DNA of 64,000 bases from Paracoccus sp. S1E-3 (GTDB taxonomy: Bacteria; Pseudomonadota; Alphaproteobacteria; Rhodobacterales; Rhodobacteraceae), in assembly GCF_013868135.1 (NCBI RefSeq), contig NZ_JACEMU010000015.1:1-64000 (forward strand), read 5' to 3'. A model generated the notes under the pieces. That model was not told the origin of the DNA, did not search any database, and worked only from the letters and a program-made list of their open reading frames with translations. Position 1 is the first letter of the stretch, and each line of letters begins with the position of its first letter. Positions 1-9,059 of this stretch are shown here, one piece after another. Both the position numbers and the translations under genes were made by a program.

Positions 1-21
1 GTAAGCTCCCGGTGAGGACCG
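1..21 (+). repeat. IS66 left terminal inverted repeat
   Basis: Starts GTAAGCTCCCGG at the first base of the window. It pairs imperfectly (about 15/21) with the reverse complement of 3147-3167. Confidence 0.75.
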
Positions 22-61
22 TCTGACGCTGAAGGCGGGATGGATGTAGGAGGCTGAAGCT

Positions 62-472
62 ATGGACACCCATAGCTTCAGTTCCCAAGTCGAGGTTCTC
101 TCGGTGACCGATAGTGGTCGGCAGCGTCGCTGGTCGGCTGCCGAGAAGATCCGTATCGTCGAGGAAAGCCTGTCGCGCCCGCGCAGCGTGGCGCTGACGG
201 CGCGGCGTCACGATATCTCTCGCGCGTTGCTGACGCGCTGGCGGAAGGACTATCGCGAGGGCCTTCTCGGAAATGAGCCTGCCCTGACCTTTGCGCCGGT
301 GATGATTGCTGCCGAACCTGTGCCTGTATCGGTATCACCTGCGGCAGAGCTGGAGATCTCCGATGCCGTCACAGTCGCGATCACACTGGTGAATGGCCGG
401 CACCTCGTGGTTCCTGCGGGAATTGACCCGGTCATTCTGGCGCGGCTGCTTCCGGTGCTGGACAGCGCATGA
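62..472 (+). CDS. tnpA: IS66 transposition protein TnpA (IS66 Orf1)
   Basis: 136 aa, the usual size of IS66 Orf1. The N-terminal part (residues about 20-70) is a helix-turn-helix typical of the IS3/IS911-Orf1-like fold, with RRWSAAEKIRIVEESL and a second helix around RHDISRALLTRWRKDY. It is needed for transposition, presumably by binding the terminal repeats. The stop overlaps the start of tnpB in an ATGA, so the two genes are probably translationally coupled. Confidence 0.9.
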   Translation: MDTHSFSSQVEVLSVTDSGRQRRWSAAEKIRIVEESLSRPRSVALTARRHDISRALLTRWRKDYREGLLGNEPALTFAPVMIAAEPVPVSVSPAAELEISDAVTVAITLVNGRHLVVPAGIDPVILARLLPVLDSA

Positions 473-819
473 TCGCCTTTCCGGCGGGGGCGCGCGTGTG
501 GATTGCAGGCGGGGTGACGGACATGCGGTGCGGGATGAACAGCCTGGCGCTGAAGGTCCAGCAGGGCCTGGGTCGCGATCCGCACGGTGGCGAGATCTTC
601 TGCTTCCGGGGGCGCAAGGGTGACCTGATCAAGGTGTTGTGGCACGACGGGGTCGGCATGTCGCTGTATCTGAAGCGGCTGGAGGCGGGGAAGTTCATCT
701 GGCCGGTGAGCCAGAATGGCTCAGCCGTTCCGGTTTCGGCGGCGCAGCTCGGCTATCTTCTGGAAGGAATCGACTGGCGCAATCCGCGCTGGACGCAGCG
801 GCCTGCCTCGGCGGGTTGA
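469..819 (+). CDS. tnpB: IS66 transposition protein TnpB (IS66 Orf2)
   Basis: 116 aa, matching the usual IS66 Orf2 length. It contains the family hallmarks VWIAGGVTDMRCGMNSLA near the N-terminus, the FCFRGRKGDLIKVLWHDGVG stretch in the middle and LYLKRLEAGKFIWP after it. The biochemical role of Orf2 is not well understood, but it is required by typical IS66 elements. It overlaps tnpA by 4 bp and is separated from tnpC by 58 bp. Confidence 0.93.
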   Translation: MIAFPAGARVWIAGGVTDMRCGMNSLALKVQQGLGRDPHGGEIFCFRGRKGDLIKVLWHDGVGMSLYLKRLEAGKFIWPVSQNGSAVPVSAAQLGYLLEGIDWRNPRWTQRPASAG

Positions 820-877
820 TAGTCAAAATACCCTTGTTTTATTGGACTATTCCGGGGTTTCGTGATAGGTCTTCGGC

Positions 878-2530
878 ATGTCGGAGACCACCTCGGAGAT
901 CGCTGTTCTGCGCGCCGCACTCGCCGCGGCAGAGACTCGCGCATCTGCCGCAGAGGACGCCTTGGTCGCCGCCAAGGGGGAGTTGACCCAGGTTCAGGCG
1001 ATCGTCTCGGCCTCTGAAGACATGATCCGGCACCTCCGACTGCAGATCGCCAAACTCCGCCGCGAGCAATATGGCCATGGTGCCGAACGCCATGCCCGGC
1101 TGATCGAGCAACTGGAGATGCAGCTCGAAGACATCGAGACCGACATTGCCGATGACCGGGCCAAAGCCGAGGCGACGGGCCCGAGGGCGATGGTCGCGGC
1201 CTTCGAACGCCGCCGCCCAGCCCGCAAGCCGTTCCCCGAGCATTTGCCCCGCGAGCGCGTCGTGGTTAAGGCGCCGACTTCCTGCACTTGCTGTGGTTCG
1301 GCGCGCATCGTGAAGATGGGCGAGGACATCACCGAGACGCTGGAGGTGATCCCGCGGCAGTGGAAGGTCGTGCAAACCGTCCGCGAGAAGTTCACCTGCC
1401 GCGACTGCGAGAAGATCAGCCAGCCGCCAGCGCCGTTCCACCCGACACCCCGGGGCTGGGCCGGCCCGAACCTGCTGGCCATGGTGCTGTTCGAGAAGTT
1501 TGGCCAGCATCAGCCCCTGAACAGGCAGGCCGAGCGCTATGCGAAGGAGGGCGTCGAGATCAGCCTCTCGACCCTGGCCGATCAGGTCGGGGCCTGTGCC
1601 GTGGCGCTGCAGCCGATCCACGATCTGATCCGCGCCCATGTCCTCGGCGCCGAGCGATTGCATGCTGACGACACGACCGTGCCGCTGCTGGCCAAAGGTG
1701 GCACGCAAACCGCCCGGCTCTGGACCTATCTGCGGGATGACCGGCCCTTTGCCGGTGGGGCGCCGCCGGCAGCGCTCTATTACTTCTCAACCGACCGCAG
1801 GAAAGAACACCCGACCCGGCATTTGACGGGCTGGACCGGCATCCTGCAAGCTGACGCCTATGGCGGTTACAACGATCTCTATCATGCCAGCCACAGGCCC
1901 GCGCCGGTGCTGAGCGCGCTGTGCTGGTCGCATGCCCGGCGCAAGTTCTTCGAACTGGCGGATATCAAAGCCACGGCCCGCAAGGGCAGATCGGTGGCCG
2001 AGGAGATCTCGCCCATCGCGCTGGAATCGGTCAAACGCTTCGACGCCATCTTCGATGCCGAGCGCGAGATCACCGGCCTGACCGCCGAGGCCCGCCATGA
2101 CGCCCGTCAGCGGCTGGTGCGCCCGATGGTCCAGGATCTGCACAACTGGTTGCGGACCGAACGCGCCCGAATGTCGAAGCACAACCCCGTCGCCAAGGCG
2201 ATCAACTACATGTTCGAGGAGGACGGCCGCTGGGACGCCTTCACCTGCTTCCTCGATGATGGCCGCATCTGCCTGACGAACAACGCAGCAGAACGCGCGC
2301 TGCGGGGCGTCGCCCTCGGGCGGAAAGCCTGGCTCTTCGCCGGATCTCCGCGCGGTGGCGACCGCGCCGCCTTCATGTATTCCCTGATCGTCACGGCCAA
2401 GATGAATGACGTCGACCCGCAGGCTTGGCTGGCCGATGTCCTTGCCCGGCTGCCGGACATACCCCTGTCGCGCCTGCCGGAACTTCTTCCCTGGAACTGG
2501 TCGCAAATACCGCAAAGGAGGGCCGCATGA
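878..2530 (+). CDS. tnpC: IS66 family transposase TnpC (DDE)
   Basis: 550 aa, full length for IS66 transposases. The N-terminal 60 residues form a coiled coil (leucine-zipper-like, starting MSETTSEIAVLRAAL). A Cys-rich zinc-binding segment follows (CTCCG about residue 133 and CRDCEK about 174). The DDE catalytic domain includes HADDTTVPLL, a DAYGGY motif, CWSHARRKF, and the C-terminal ICLTNNAAERALR with its catalytic Glu. No frameshift is visible. The stop overlaps the passenger gene start (ATGA at 2527). Confidence 0.95.
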   Translation: MSETTSEIAVLRAALAAAETRASAAEDALVAAKGELTQVQAIVSASEDMIRHLRLQIAKLRREQYGHGAERHARLIEQLEMQLEDIETDIADDRAKAEATGPRAMVAAFERRRPARKPFPEHLPRERVVVKAPTSCTCCGSARIVKMGEDITETLEVIPRQWKVVQTVREKFTCRDCEKISQPPAPFHPTPRGWAGPNLLAMVLFEKFGQHQPLNRQAERYAKEGVEISLSTLADQVGACAVALQPIHDLIRAHVLGAERLHADDTTVPLLAKGGTQTARLWTYLRDDRPFAGGAPPAALYYFSTDRRKEHPTRHLTGWTGILQADAYGGYNDLYHASHRPAPVLSALCWSHARRKFFELADIKATARKGRSVAEEISPIALESVKRFDAIFDAEREITGLTAEARHDARQRLVRPMVQDLHNWLRTERARMSKHNPVAKAINYMFEEDGRWDAFTCFLDDGRICLTNNAAERALRGVALGRKAWLFAGSPRGGDRAAFMYSLIVTAKMNDVDPQAWLADVLARLPDIPLSRLPELLPWNWSQIPQRRAA

Positions 2531-3129
2531 CCCTGATCGCCCGCCTCCGGATCCTTCTGAACGACGTCGATCCTCAGCCGATGCGCCATATCGAGGTGCC
2601 GCTGAAGATCAGGCTCGACCGGCTGCATGAGGTGGTCCAGGCGGCGATGGGCTGGACGGACACCCATCTCTACGAATTCAGGGCCGGGGGGGCGGGCTGG
2701 GGCGTGCCCGGTCCGGACGGATTCTACGACGGCCCGATGCCCGCGAAGAAGGCGACGCTGCAGAAGGTGCTCGAGGATACCGGCGTCAGGACGATCCAGT
2801 ATGTCTACGACTTCGGCGATGACTGGGACCACAGCATCCGGATCGAGCGGGTCACCGAGGCCACCCCGGGCGTGACCTATCCAAGGCTTCTGAAGGCCAG
2901 CGGGGCCTGCCCGCCCGAGGATGTCGGCGGTGCTCCGGGCTACGAGGAATTCCTCGAAGCCCTCGCAGATCCGGACCACGAGCAGCACGACGACATGGTC
3001 GGCTGGTCAGGTGCAACCTTCGATCCCGAAGATGCCAGGATCGACAGGATCGTCGAACGCTTTGACCAACTCGCGAAGAAATGGTCCCCGCGGCCCGGCA
3101 AGCCCAAAGCACCCAAGCCCACTCCCTGA
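2527..3129 (+). CDS. plasmid pRiA4b ORF-3-like protein, IS66 passenger
   Basis: 200 aa from the ATG that overlaps the tnpC stop; the open frame continues upstream, but this start fits both the coupling and the family N-terminus. It begins with a short strand-rich segment (LIARLRILLNDVDPQPMRHIEVP) and contains the family signatures LHEVVQAAMGWTDTHLYEF and YVYDFGDDWDHSIRIE. The pRiA4b ORF-3 fold is often found as an accessory gene near IS elements and has no established function. It lies inside the terminal repeats, so it moves with the element. The C-terminus is rich in Lys and Pro. Confidence 0.85.
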   Translation: MTLIARLRILLNDVDPQPMRHIEVPLKIRLDRLHEVVQAAMGWTDTHLYEFRAGGAGWGVPGPDGFYDGPMPAKKATLQKVLEDTGVRTIQYVYDFGDDWDHSIRIERVTEATPGVTYPRLLKASGACPPEDVGGAPGYEEFLEALADPDHEQHDDMVGWSGATFDPEDARIDRIVERFDQLAKKWSPRPGKPKAPKPTP

Positions 3130-3146
3130 GCACGGACACCCGTCCG

Positions 3147-3167
3147 CGGCCTACGCCGGATGGTTAC
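3147..3167 (-). repeat. IS66 right terminal inverted repeat
   Basis: The reverse complement begins GTAACCATCCGG and matches the left end at about 15 of 21 positions. It ends 4 bp before the first intact CRISPR repeat at 3172. Confidence 0.65.
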
Positions 3168-3171
3168 CATA

Positions 3172-4130
3172 GTTGCCGCTGGACCGCGATTTCTGAATGG
3201 CTACACTGCGAAACGCCGCGGCCGAGCGATCAGAATAGTTGCCGCTGGACCGCGATTTCTGAATGGCTACACTGGTCAAGACTATGGAAATCGAACGCGA
3301 CCGGTTGCCGCTGGACCGCGATTTCTGAATGGCTACACTCAGCGCAGCTAACGCCCGCGCGATCATTCTGTTGCCGCTGGACCGCGATTTCTGAATGGCT
3401 ACACTTCACGCTGCGCGCATTTTATTATATATATTGTTGCCGCTGGACCGCGATTTCTGAATGGCTACACTGCACGGCGCAGGCGGTTGCTTCCCAATCA
3501 AGTTGCCGCTGGACCGCGATTTCTGAATGGCTACACTTACCAAGCGCAGCACTCGTCGCAGCCAGCAGTTGCCGCTGGACCGCGATTTCTGAATGGCTAC
3601 ACTCAAGACCGGATTGATGCCTAGCTGCATCCAGTTGCCGCTGGACCGCGATTTCTGAATGGCTACACTACGCTATCCAACCGGGGATCGACGAGATTAG
3701 TTGCCGCTGGACCGCGATTTCTGAATGGCTACACTCATGTCTTTTCATTCAGCGACCGCAGCGAGTTGCCGCTGGACCGCGATTTCTGAATGGCTACACT
3801 GATCGAACGGCACCTGACGCGCGTCCAGCAGTTGCCGCTGGACCGCGATTTCTGAATGGCTACACTGCCCGGACTGGAAGCCCACGGAAGAATGCGTTGC
3901 CGCTGGACCGCGATTTCTGAATGGCTACACTGGGCGTTCGAGACCGTGCGCCGCGACGTGCAGTTGCCGCTGGACCGCGATTTCTGAATGGCTACACTAT
4001 AGCGCATTTCCGTGCCGCCGCCAGCCAAGTTGCCGCTGGACCGCGATTTCTGAATGGCTACACTACGCTGGCGCTCATGGACGAGCGGGCGGCAGTTGCC
4101 GCTGGACCGCGATTTCTGAATGGCTACACT
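3172..4130 (+). CRISPR. Type II-C CRISPR array, 15 repeats and 14 spacers
   Basis: Fifteen 36-bp repeats, all identical by eye, begin GTTGCCGCTGGACC and end GGCTACACT. They start at 3172, 3238, 3304, 3370, 3436, 3502, 3568, 3634, 3700, 3765, 3831, 3896, 3963, 4029 and 4095. Spacers are 30 bp, except 29 bp at 3736-3764 and 3867-3895, and 31 bp at 3932-3962. All spacers differ. The tracrRNA anti-repeat is the complement of the plus-strand repeat, so mature crRNAs should come from the plus strand, converging on cas2. The repeat's 3' end TACACT is -10-like, as in Neisseria II-C arrays with repeat-encoded promoters; the extended TG is displaced by one base. No degenerate terminal repeat is visible. 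The left end is cut by the IS66 element. The 73 bp to the cas2 stop are AT-rich and hold no gene. Confidence 0.98.
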
Positions 4131-4203
4131 TCGTCCTTCTACAATCCATTGAAATACTTATGGAAAGCAGAAGGGCGGGTGTGGTGAAAATCATCGAATC
4201 GCA

Positions 4204-4548
4204 TCAGAAAAGCACCAGTTGCGATGGATTTTCCCGGGCTCGTCGTCGGCCCTGGTCCGAAAAATGGACGATATCCCGATACTGACGGTCGGTCATGCTC
4301 AGGATCTGGACGTCGCCTTGTGAGGGCAGGCACCGCTCGATTCGGCGGATGCGGGCCTCAAAGGCTTCCTTGCCGTTCACGAAACGCGCGTAGATCGAGA
4401 ACTGGCTGCGCTCGAAACCTTCGTCCAGCAGGAAGTTGCGGAAATCCCCCGCCGCCTTGCGCTGCGGTTTGGTGTCGGTCGGCAGGTCGAACATGACGAG
4501 GATCCACATGAGGCGATATCCGCTGAGAAAGGTGGCGGGGGCGTTCAT
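4204..4548 (-). CDS. cas2: CRISPR-associated endoribonuclease Cas2
   Basis: 114 aa. Cas2 bridges two Cas1 dimers in the spacer-integration complex. The ferredoxin-like first strand carries the conserved Asp (residue 21, in WILVMFDLPTDT). The FRNFLLDEGFERSQFSIYAR segment is typical of type II Cas2. The start ATG at 4548 overlaps the cas1 stop (ATGA), which favours it over the internal Met14. The gene is last in a cas9-cas1-cas2 operon, and its 3' end faces the array 73 bp away. Confidence 0.95.
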   Translation of the reverse strand: MNAPATFLSGYRLMWILVMFDLPTDTKPQRKAAGDFRNFLLDEGFERSQFSIYARFVNGKEAFEARIRRIERCLPSQGDVQILSMTDRQYRDIVHFSDQGRRRARENPSQLVLF

Positions 4549-5456
4549 CGACCAAGCCCCGCCAGCACAAGCGGCGCGGGGGATTCCGGCAGGGCAAGCG
4601 CCAGCCGCCGGGTCTCGAAGCTTTGGGCCAGCGATGTGGCCAGCCGCGACAGGGCGACCGAAACCGGGCTGGTCTCGCCGGTCAGCGGCAGATCGAGCGC
4701 GATCAGCTCTGCCATCCGGCGTTTCGCGTCAGAGGTGACGTCGGCGCCGTCACGTGCGGCGATTGCGCGGGCGGTGAGGTCGACGAGGGGCCGGAAGGGC
4801 TCCATCAGATCGTCGGCAAGTGCGAAGGCGTTCGCGCGGTTCGAGTGAAACAGCCCGATGGTCGGGTGCAGTCCGGCGGCCGCGACGGCGCGCGCGGTCG
4901 CGGCGCGCAGCACCGTATAGCCATAATTCAGCAGCGCATTAATGTCGGGCAGATCGGCGTCGCGCCGAAAATCCTTGCCCATCATCATCGGCCAATAGAC
5001 CCTCGCGGCCTGCGCCTCGGCATTGCCGCTGTCGCCCGACTGCACGCCGCGGGCGATCTGCTCAAGCCGGGCGGGAGGTTGACCGATGGTGGCCAGTGCG
5101 GCGGCCTGCATCCTGATCTTTGCGATGACGATCTGCTTCCAGGCCTGCTTGATCAGCGGCGCGGGCGCATCCCATTGGGCGCGCATCCGCGCATTCTGTG
5201 CGTGGTGGCCGTCCAGCGAGCAAAGCACCGCGCGGGGCTGATGATTGGCCGCGCAAAGGATGACAGGCGCGCCGCGATCCGCCAGCTCGACCAGCAGCGA
5301 ATTGCTCCAGGTGACGCCATGGGTATGGACGATGACCGCGGCAATCTGGTCCAGCGGCACACGGCCCAGCAACACGCCCTCGGCCTCGACCTTCAGAAAG
5401 CCCCTTTCGCGGGACAGATGTCGGCCTTCCTGGCTGATATCTATGATCTGGTCCAA
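4545..5456 (-). CDS. cas1: CRISPR-associated integrase Cas1 (type II)
   Basis: 303 aa, usual for type II Cas1. It is the metal-dependent integrase that inserts new spacers at the first repeat. The N-terminal beta domain is followed by the helical catalytic domain. The metal ligands are visible as E147 (GNAEAQAARVYW), H204 (LFHSNRANAF) and the acidic cluster at 215-219 (ADDLMEPFRP). The start is TTG at 5456, since no ATG lies before the conserved N-terminus; a weak GGTGAG lies upstream. It follows cas9 by 56 bp and overlaps cas2 by 4 bp. Confidence 0.95.
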   Translation of the reverse strand: MDQIIDISQEGRHLSRERGFLKVEAEGVLLGRVPLDQIAAVIVHTHGVTWSNSLLVELADRGAPVILCAANHQPRAVLCSLDGHHAQNARMRAQWDAPAPLIKQAWKQIVIAKIRMQAAALATIGQPPARLEQIARGVQSGDSGNAEAQAARVYWPMMMGKDFRRDADLPDINALLNYGYTVLRAATARAVAAAGLHPTIGLFHSNRANAFALADDLMEPFRPLVDLTARAIAARDGADVTSDAKRRMAELIALDLPLTGETSPVSVALSRLATSLAQSFETRRLALALPESPAPLVLAGLGR

Positions 5457-5512
5457 GCCGGTAACTCACCACGAAAACACAAGAAAATGCTAACGTGACG
5501 GGCGATTCGCTC

Positions 5513-8500
5513 CTAACGGATTCTGTCCGGCGGCCGACCGGGGTCGCGGAAGCGGCCCATCTCGTCGACAACCACGCGCCGCGCCCCGGCCCTGATCAGC
5601 GCCGAGGGCTGCATGCGGATGAACACATCCTCCTTGTCCTTCCGGTAGCGCTGATCGGCATTGCTTTCGTTATGGGCAACCAGAGAAAGACCGCCGTTGA
5701 CATCGAATTTTCTGACCGTGGCGATCACCGGCCCGAACTTGCTGTCATCAAGCTTGACCATGTCGTCCTTGAACAGCCGGATCAGCCGCTTCGCCGCCGG
5801 ATGCGGGCGGGATTCGCCGCCCTGATGGGCGTCGAAGGTCGAGACGACGTGATGGGTCAGGCGACCATCGGGCAGGCGCCAGACCTCATAGCACTGGTTG
5901 CTGTCGCCCTTGTAACCCTTGTAGGCCTTGCCGTTCCGGTCACGGATCTTGATGACATCGACCGGTTCGATCAGGCGAAGATGGCGGATGCGATGATAGG
6001 GGCCGGGGCGGCCACGGAAGGCCTCGATCGCGGCCTTCAGGTCCTTGCCTTCCTTGCCCTCGATCGCGTGACGCAACAACCCAGCCAGATGCGAGTCACG
6101 GATCTTGTCCAGCATCGCCGGGGTCAGGCTGTCGATGGGTTTGCGGCTGACCACCAGCGGCACGCCGTTCAGGGTTTCGCTGGTCAGGCCATAAGCGGTG
6201 TCGTTGTGCAACTGCCCCGAGGTGCTGTCGCGCCCCTGCTTGCGTGCCTGCGCGTCGATCCGCCCGTGATCGGCGCGGTGGCTGACGATGGTGCGGTCGA
6301 GCTGCGTCTTCAGGTCATCGCGAAGGCCCGGCCATGGCGGCAGGATCGTGCCGGCTAGCGCCTCCAGCCCATTGGCGATATTCGCGGCGGACATTTTCGA
6401 GATGCGCTGAACCATGCTGTGGTCCGTCGCGCCGACGACGGCCGCGTCGATCATGTGATGGCGGTGATCCTGACGGTTCTTGGCCTTGGACGTGCCGCGA
6501 TGCGCGTCGGGCAGCAGCCCGTTCAGGCCCCAATGACGCCGCAGCAACTCGGTCAGCTTGCCCGCGACCACCCAGATCGGGCGGCGGCCAGCCGCCAGCG
6601 CATCGGCGTAGAGGCTTTCCAGATATTCGCGGGTGAGACGCGACAGATATTGCGTATCGACAAGCGCCCGCGCCTCGAAGTTGCGCTCTCCTTCAAAGCG
6701 GGTCATGGCGTCGGGCTGGAACCGCCAGGCCTTGTTCCCGGGCAGGTTCTTCAGGTTCGCCTCGATAACGGGCCATTTCGGCGTGTTGCCCCAGGCCTCC
6801 CACGGGGTCTGATTGCGCTTCTCGCGGTTGGCGGATTTCAGACAGACCACCCGGTTGGGGAAACTGTCGTCCAGCGTGCGCGAATAGGGCAGGATATGGT
6901 CGATATCGCAGCTGCCGTCGAACAGCATGGCGGGGGTGATCTGCGTGCCCGTATAGGGGCAGACGCGGTTCAGCACATCGGACGAGCTTTCCTTCCAGAT
7001 GCGCAGGATGGCGCGGCTGGCGCCATTATCGACAATGGCCGGCTGCCCGGCGGCGCGGGTGTCGTTCAGGATGGCGATATCGTCGCTGTTGGCTTCGGCG
7101 GCGCGCTGGTTCTTGGCGTTGGTCTTGGCCAGTTCGCGCTTCTCCTCCTCGCTCATCTTCAGGTTGCGGGCGAGTTCCAGCACGATCTGGTCGGGGCGGC
7201 CATGGGTGTCGATGATCAGGTTTACCAGCCGTCGCACCTGACCGAGGCCGATATGCACCGTCGGGTTGGTGATGCGGCCGAAGCGGGTGACCGGGTCGTC
7301 ATCGGGCTCTCCGGTGCCGGGAAGCACATGACGGTCCAGCACCTCGCCGTAATAGGGCAGGCGTTCCAGCGCCTCGCCCTTGCCGAAGCGCGAATGGTCC
7401 CAGCCGCAGAAGGCCACCGCCTCATTATAGGTTGCCACCTCCTGATCGGCGGTGCCCCCGATCAGCACCTCAAGGATGCGGCGGGTGGCGGTTTCGCCGA
7501 GGCGACCGAAGCCCTCGGGCAAAGGCGCATCGGCGATGGCGCGGGCACGGTTGCGGTCGAAGCCGGTGCGGTCCATGATCCATTGCACCAGTGCTTCGCC
7601 ATCCTGCTGTTCGCGCAGCTGCTGGATCAGCTCCCATTGCTGTTCAATGGTCAGGGTCGACCATTGCGCGCCGTAGCGGCCCTCATAGCCGAGGCTCATC
7701 CGCACCGGGTCGCAGGCGATCGAGTCGCGGTTGGCGGTTTCCAGAGAAAAACTCTGGTCCGGGCGCAGTTTGATGTCCTTGCCGAGCGCGGCGAGCGTCA
7801 TCACGTTCTTGCCCGGCCCGGCGAGGATCTTGCGATTGTCGAGGGCATGGATGACGATGTCGCGTTCCTCGCGCGTCAGTCGGCGTTTGGCCTCGCCCGG
7901 TGTGACCACACGCAGCATGTTCACCGTTTCGTAAAGGGTGCGGCGCTGGGTCAGCGGATGCGCCTTGGGCAGGCGCGGTTCGGGCAGGAACAGGCAGCGC
8001 CCGACAGCCGGGGTTTTCAGGGGGCGCTGGTAAAAGATCGTCTCGAACAGGCTGTCGCGCAATTCGTCGGTCAGGGCCGCATGGTGCTGCGCCTGCGCCT
8101 GCCAGAGCTTGTGGAATTCCTCCTCCAGATGCCGGCGTTCGGGATAGAAGTCGTAGCCCGGCTGCTCCTTGCCGTCCTCGCCGGTCAGATGCGGGTTGAT
8201 ACGGGTGCGAACGGCGGGAACATCGCGCGCGTCGCCCGCCTGCTGACGCAGCATGTGCAGGAATTCACCATAGCTGCGCGCACCCGCAGCCATCATCGCC
8301 TGATCCAGCCGCGCGGTCGCGTCCTTGATCAGGCCGCCTTCATTGTCGCCCTTGTCGGTGCGCCGGTTCGACTTGAAGCCGCGCCGCTGGTTCAGGTGGA
8401 ACAGCGCCCGCCCCAGATGCGGCAGCGGCAGCCGGTGGTCGAGGCCGAGCGCGCGCAGCTCGTAAGGGTCGATCGCGTTCAGCGCGGCGGCTTGGGCCGG

Positions 8501-8758
8501 ATCCGAGGGCATCAGCCCGGCGGTGCCCAGACGCTTCATCAGCGCGGCGCGTCGGCGCAGATAGCGGTCGCGGCGCCGGCGCATCCCGCGGGCCGTGCGT
8601 CGCCCCACTGCCAGCGACTGCCCGGTCTTCGCCTCGCGGCCATCCCCGAAGATTCGCACGCCGCCATCGAGGATTCGGGTCGGGCGGTCATCGGTAATCT
8701 GATAAAGAATCCAGCCGATGGAGGAGGTGCCGATATCGAGGGCGAGGCGTGTGTGCAT
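5513..8758 (-). CDS. cas9: Cas9 RNA-guided endonuclease, subtype II-C
   Basis: 1081 aa from the ATG at 8758, a compact II-C size. A frame extension to ATG 8788 would add ten residues but lies outside the family N-terminus. Residues counted from 8758: RuvC-I Asp8 (LALDIGTSSIGW); an Arg-rich bridge helix around 53-72 (RRTARGMRRRRDRYLRRR); RuvC-II Glu528 (IVLELARN); HNH with Asp620-His621, Asn635 and Asn644 (CDIDHILPYS, FPNRVV, SANREKRN); and RuvC-III His768 and Asp771 (HHMIDAAVVG). All nuclease residues are present, so the protein should cut both strands. The operon has no csn2 or cas4, which sets subtype II-C. The C-terminal 250 residues should read the PAM, which I cannot predict. Confidence 0.97.
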   Translation of the reverse strand: MHTRLALDIGTSSIGWILYQITDDRPTRILDGGVRIFGDGREAKTGQSLAVGRRTARGMRRRRDRYLRRRAALMKRLGTAGLMPSDPAQAAALNAIDPYELRALGLDHRLPLPHLGRALFHLNQRRGFKSNRRTDKGDNEGGLIKDATARLDQAMMAAGARSYGEFLHMLRQQAGDARDVPAVRTRINPHLTGEDGKEQPGYDFYPERRHLEEEFHKLWQAQAQHHAALTDELRDSLFETIFYQRPLKTPAVGRCLFLPEPRLPKAHPLTQRRTLYETVNMLRVVTPGEAKRRLTREERDIVIHALDNRKILAGPGKNVMTLAALGKDIKLRPDQSFSLETANRDSIACDPVRMSLGYEGRYGAQWSTLTIEQQWELIQQLREQQDGEALVQWIMDRTGFDRNRARAIADAPLPEGFGRLGETATRRILEVLIGGTADQEVATYNEAVAFCGWDHSRFGKGEALERLPYYGEVLDRHVLPGTGEPDDDPVTRFGRITNPTVHIGLGQVRRLVNLIIDTHGRPDQIVLELARNLKMSEEEKRELAKTNAKNQRAAEANSDDIAILNDTRAAGQPAIVDNGASRAILRIWKESSSDVLNRVCPYTGTQITPAMLFDGSCDIDHILPYSRTLDDSFPNRVVCLKSANREKRNQTPWEAWGNTPKWPVIEANLKNLPGNKAWRFQPDAMTRFEGERNFEARALVDTQYLSRLTREYLESLYADALAAGRRPIWVVAGKLTELLRRHWGLNGLLPDAHRGTSKAKNRQDHRHHMIDAAVVGATDHSMVQRISKMSAANIANGLEALAGTILPPWPGLRDDLKTQLDRTIVSHRADHGRIDAQARKQGRDSTSGQLHNDTAYGLTSETLNGVPLVVSRKPIDSLTPAMLDKIRDSHLAGLLRHAIEGKEGKDLKAAIEAFRGRPGPYHRIRHLRLIEPVDVIKIRDRNGKAYKGYKGDSNQCYEVWRLPDGRLTHHVVSTFDAHQGGESRPHPAAKRLIRLFKDDMVKLDDSKFGPVIATVRKFDVNGGLSLVAHNESNADQRYRKDKEDVFIRMQPSALIRAGARRVVVDEMGRFRDPGRPPDRIR

Positions 8759-9059
8759 GGCATGACCGTAAATTTGGAACATTTGCATTGAATGCCGACC
8801 GATATGCGCTTGTCCATGGGATTTATTCGATAAGGGAATGCATTTGCTGAGAAATATGCTCTCGATCCGCGCCAGTTCCTTAACCGTAGTGAGAGCCGCG
8901 CCTTCTCCGATTCACTTCGGCAAAGGTCTGGTTCGCCCCGGCGGCGCTCCCGGTTCTGGACGAGCTTAAACGCTTCAGAGGGACGACGCAGATTCGATCT
9001 TTGCCGCACGCCGCGAGATTATCCACAATGTGCAATGATAGTGTTTGCGACGTATTTGC

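Larger units (their letters stand above)
1..3167 (+). mobile_element. IS66-family insertion sequence with passenger gene
   Basis: The element carries the canonical IS66 gene trio (tnpA, tnpB, tnpC) in order on the plus strand, followed by a pRiA4b ORF-3-like passenger. The first 21 bases begin GTAAGC, the typical IS66 terminus. The reverse complement of 3147-3167 matches them at about 15 of 21 positions, so both ends are visible. IS66 elements usually make an 8-bp target duplication. The right-hand copy would be CATAGTTG (3168-3175); the left copy would lie just outside the window. All three transposition genes are intact, so the element may be active. It abuts the CRISPR array directly. Confidence 0.9.

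Noticed and set aside
3081..4187. Open frames with tandem peptides such as CRWTAISEWLH
   Set aside because: They are translations of the CRISPR repeats in several frames, with no start or ribosome site, and are not a repeat protein.
6419..8791. 790-codon open frame opposite cas9
   Set aside because: High-GC shadow of cas9. It has no recognisable domain, and cas9 on the other strand has all catalytic motifs.
8779..8846. Short ATTTGC matches between the guide-like segment at 9054-9059 and the cas9 upstream region
   Set aside because: Six-base matches are common by chance and do not establish a target for a natural guide RNA.
9019..9027. Perfect DnaA-box TTATCCACA near the cas9 promoter
   Set aside because: A single 9-mer is expected about once in a window of this size, with no other boxes or AT-rich unwinding element nearby.
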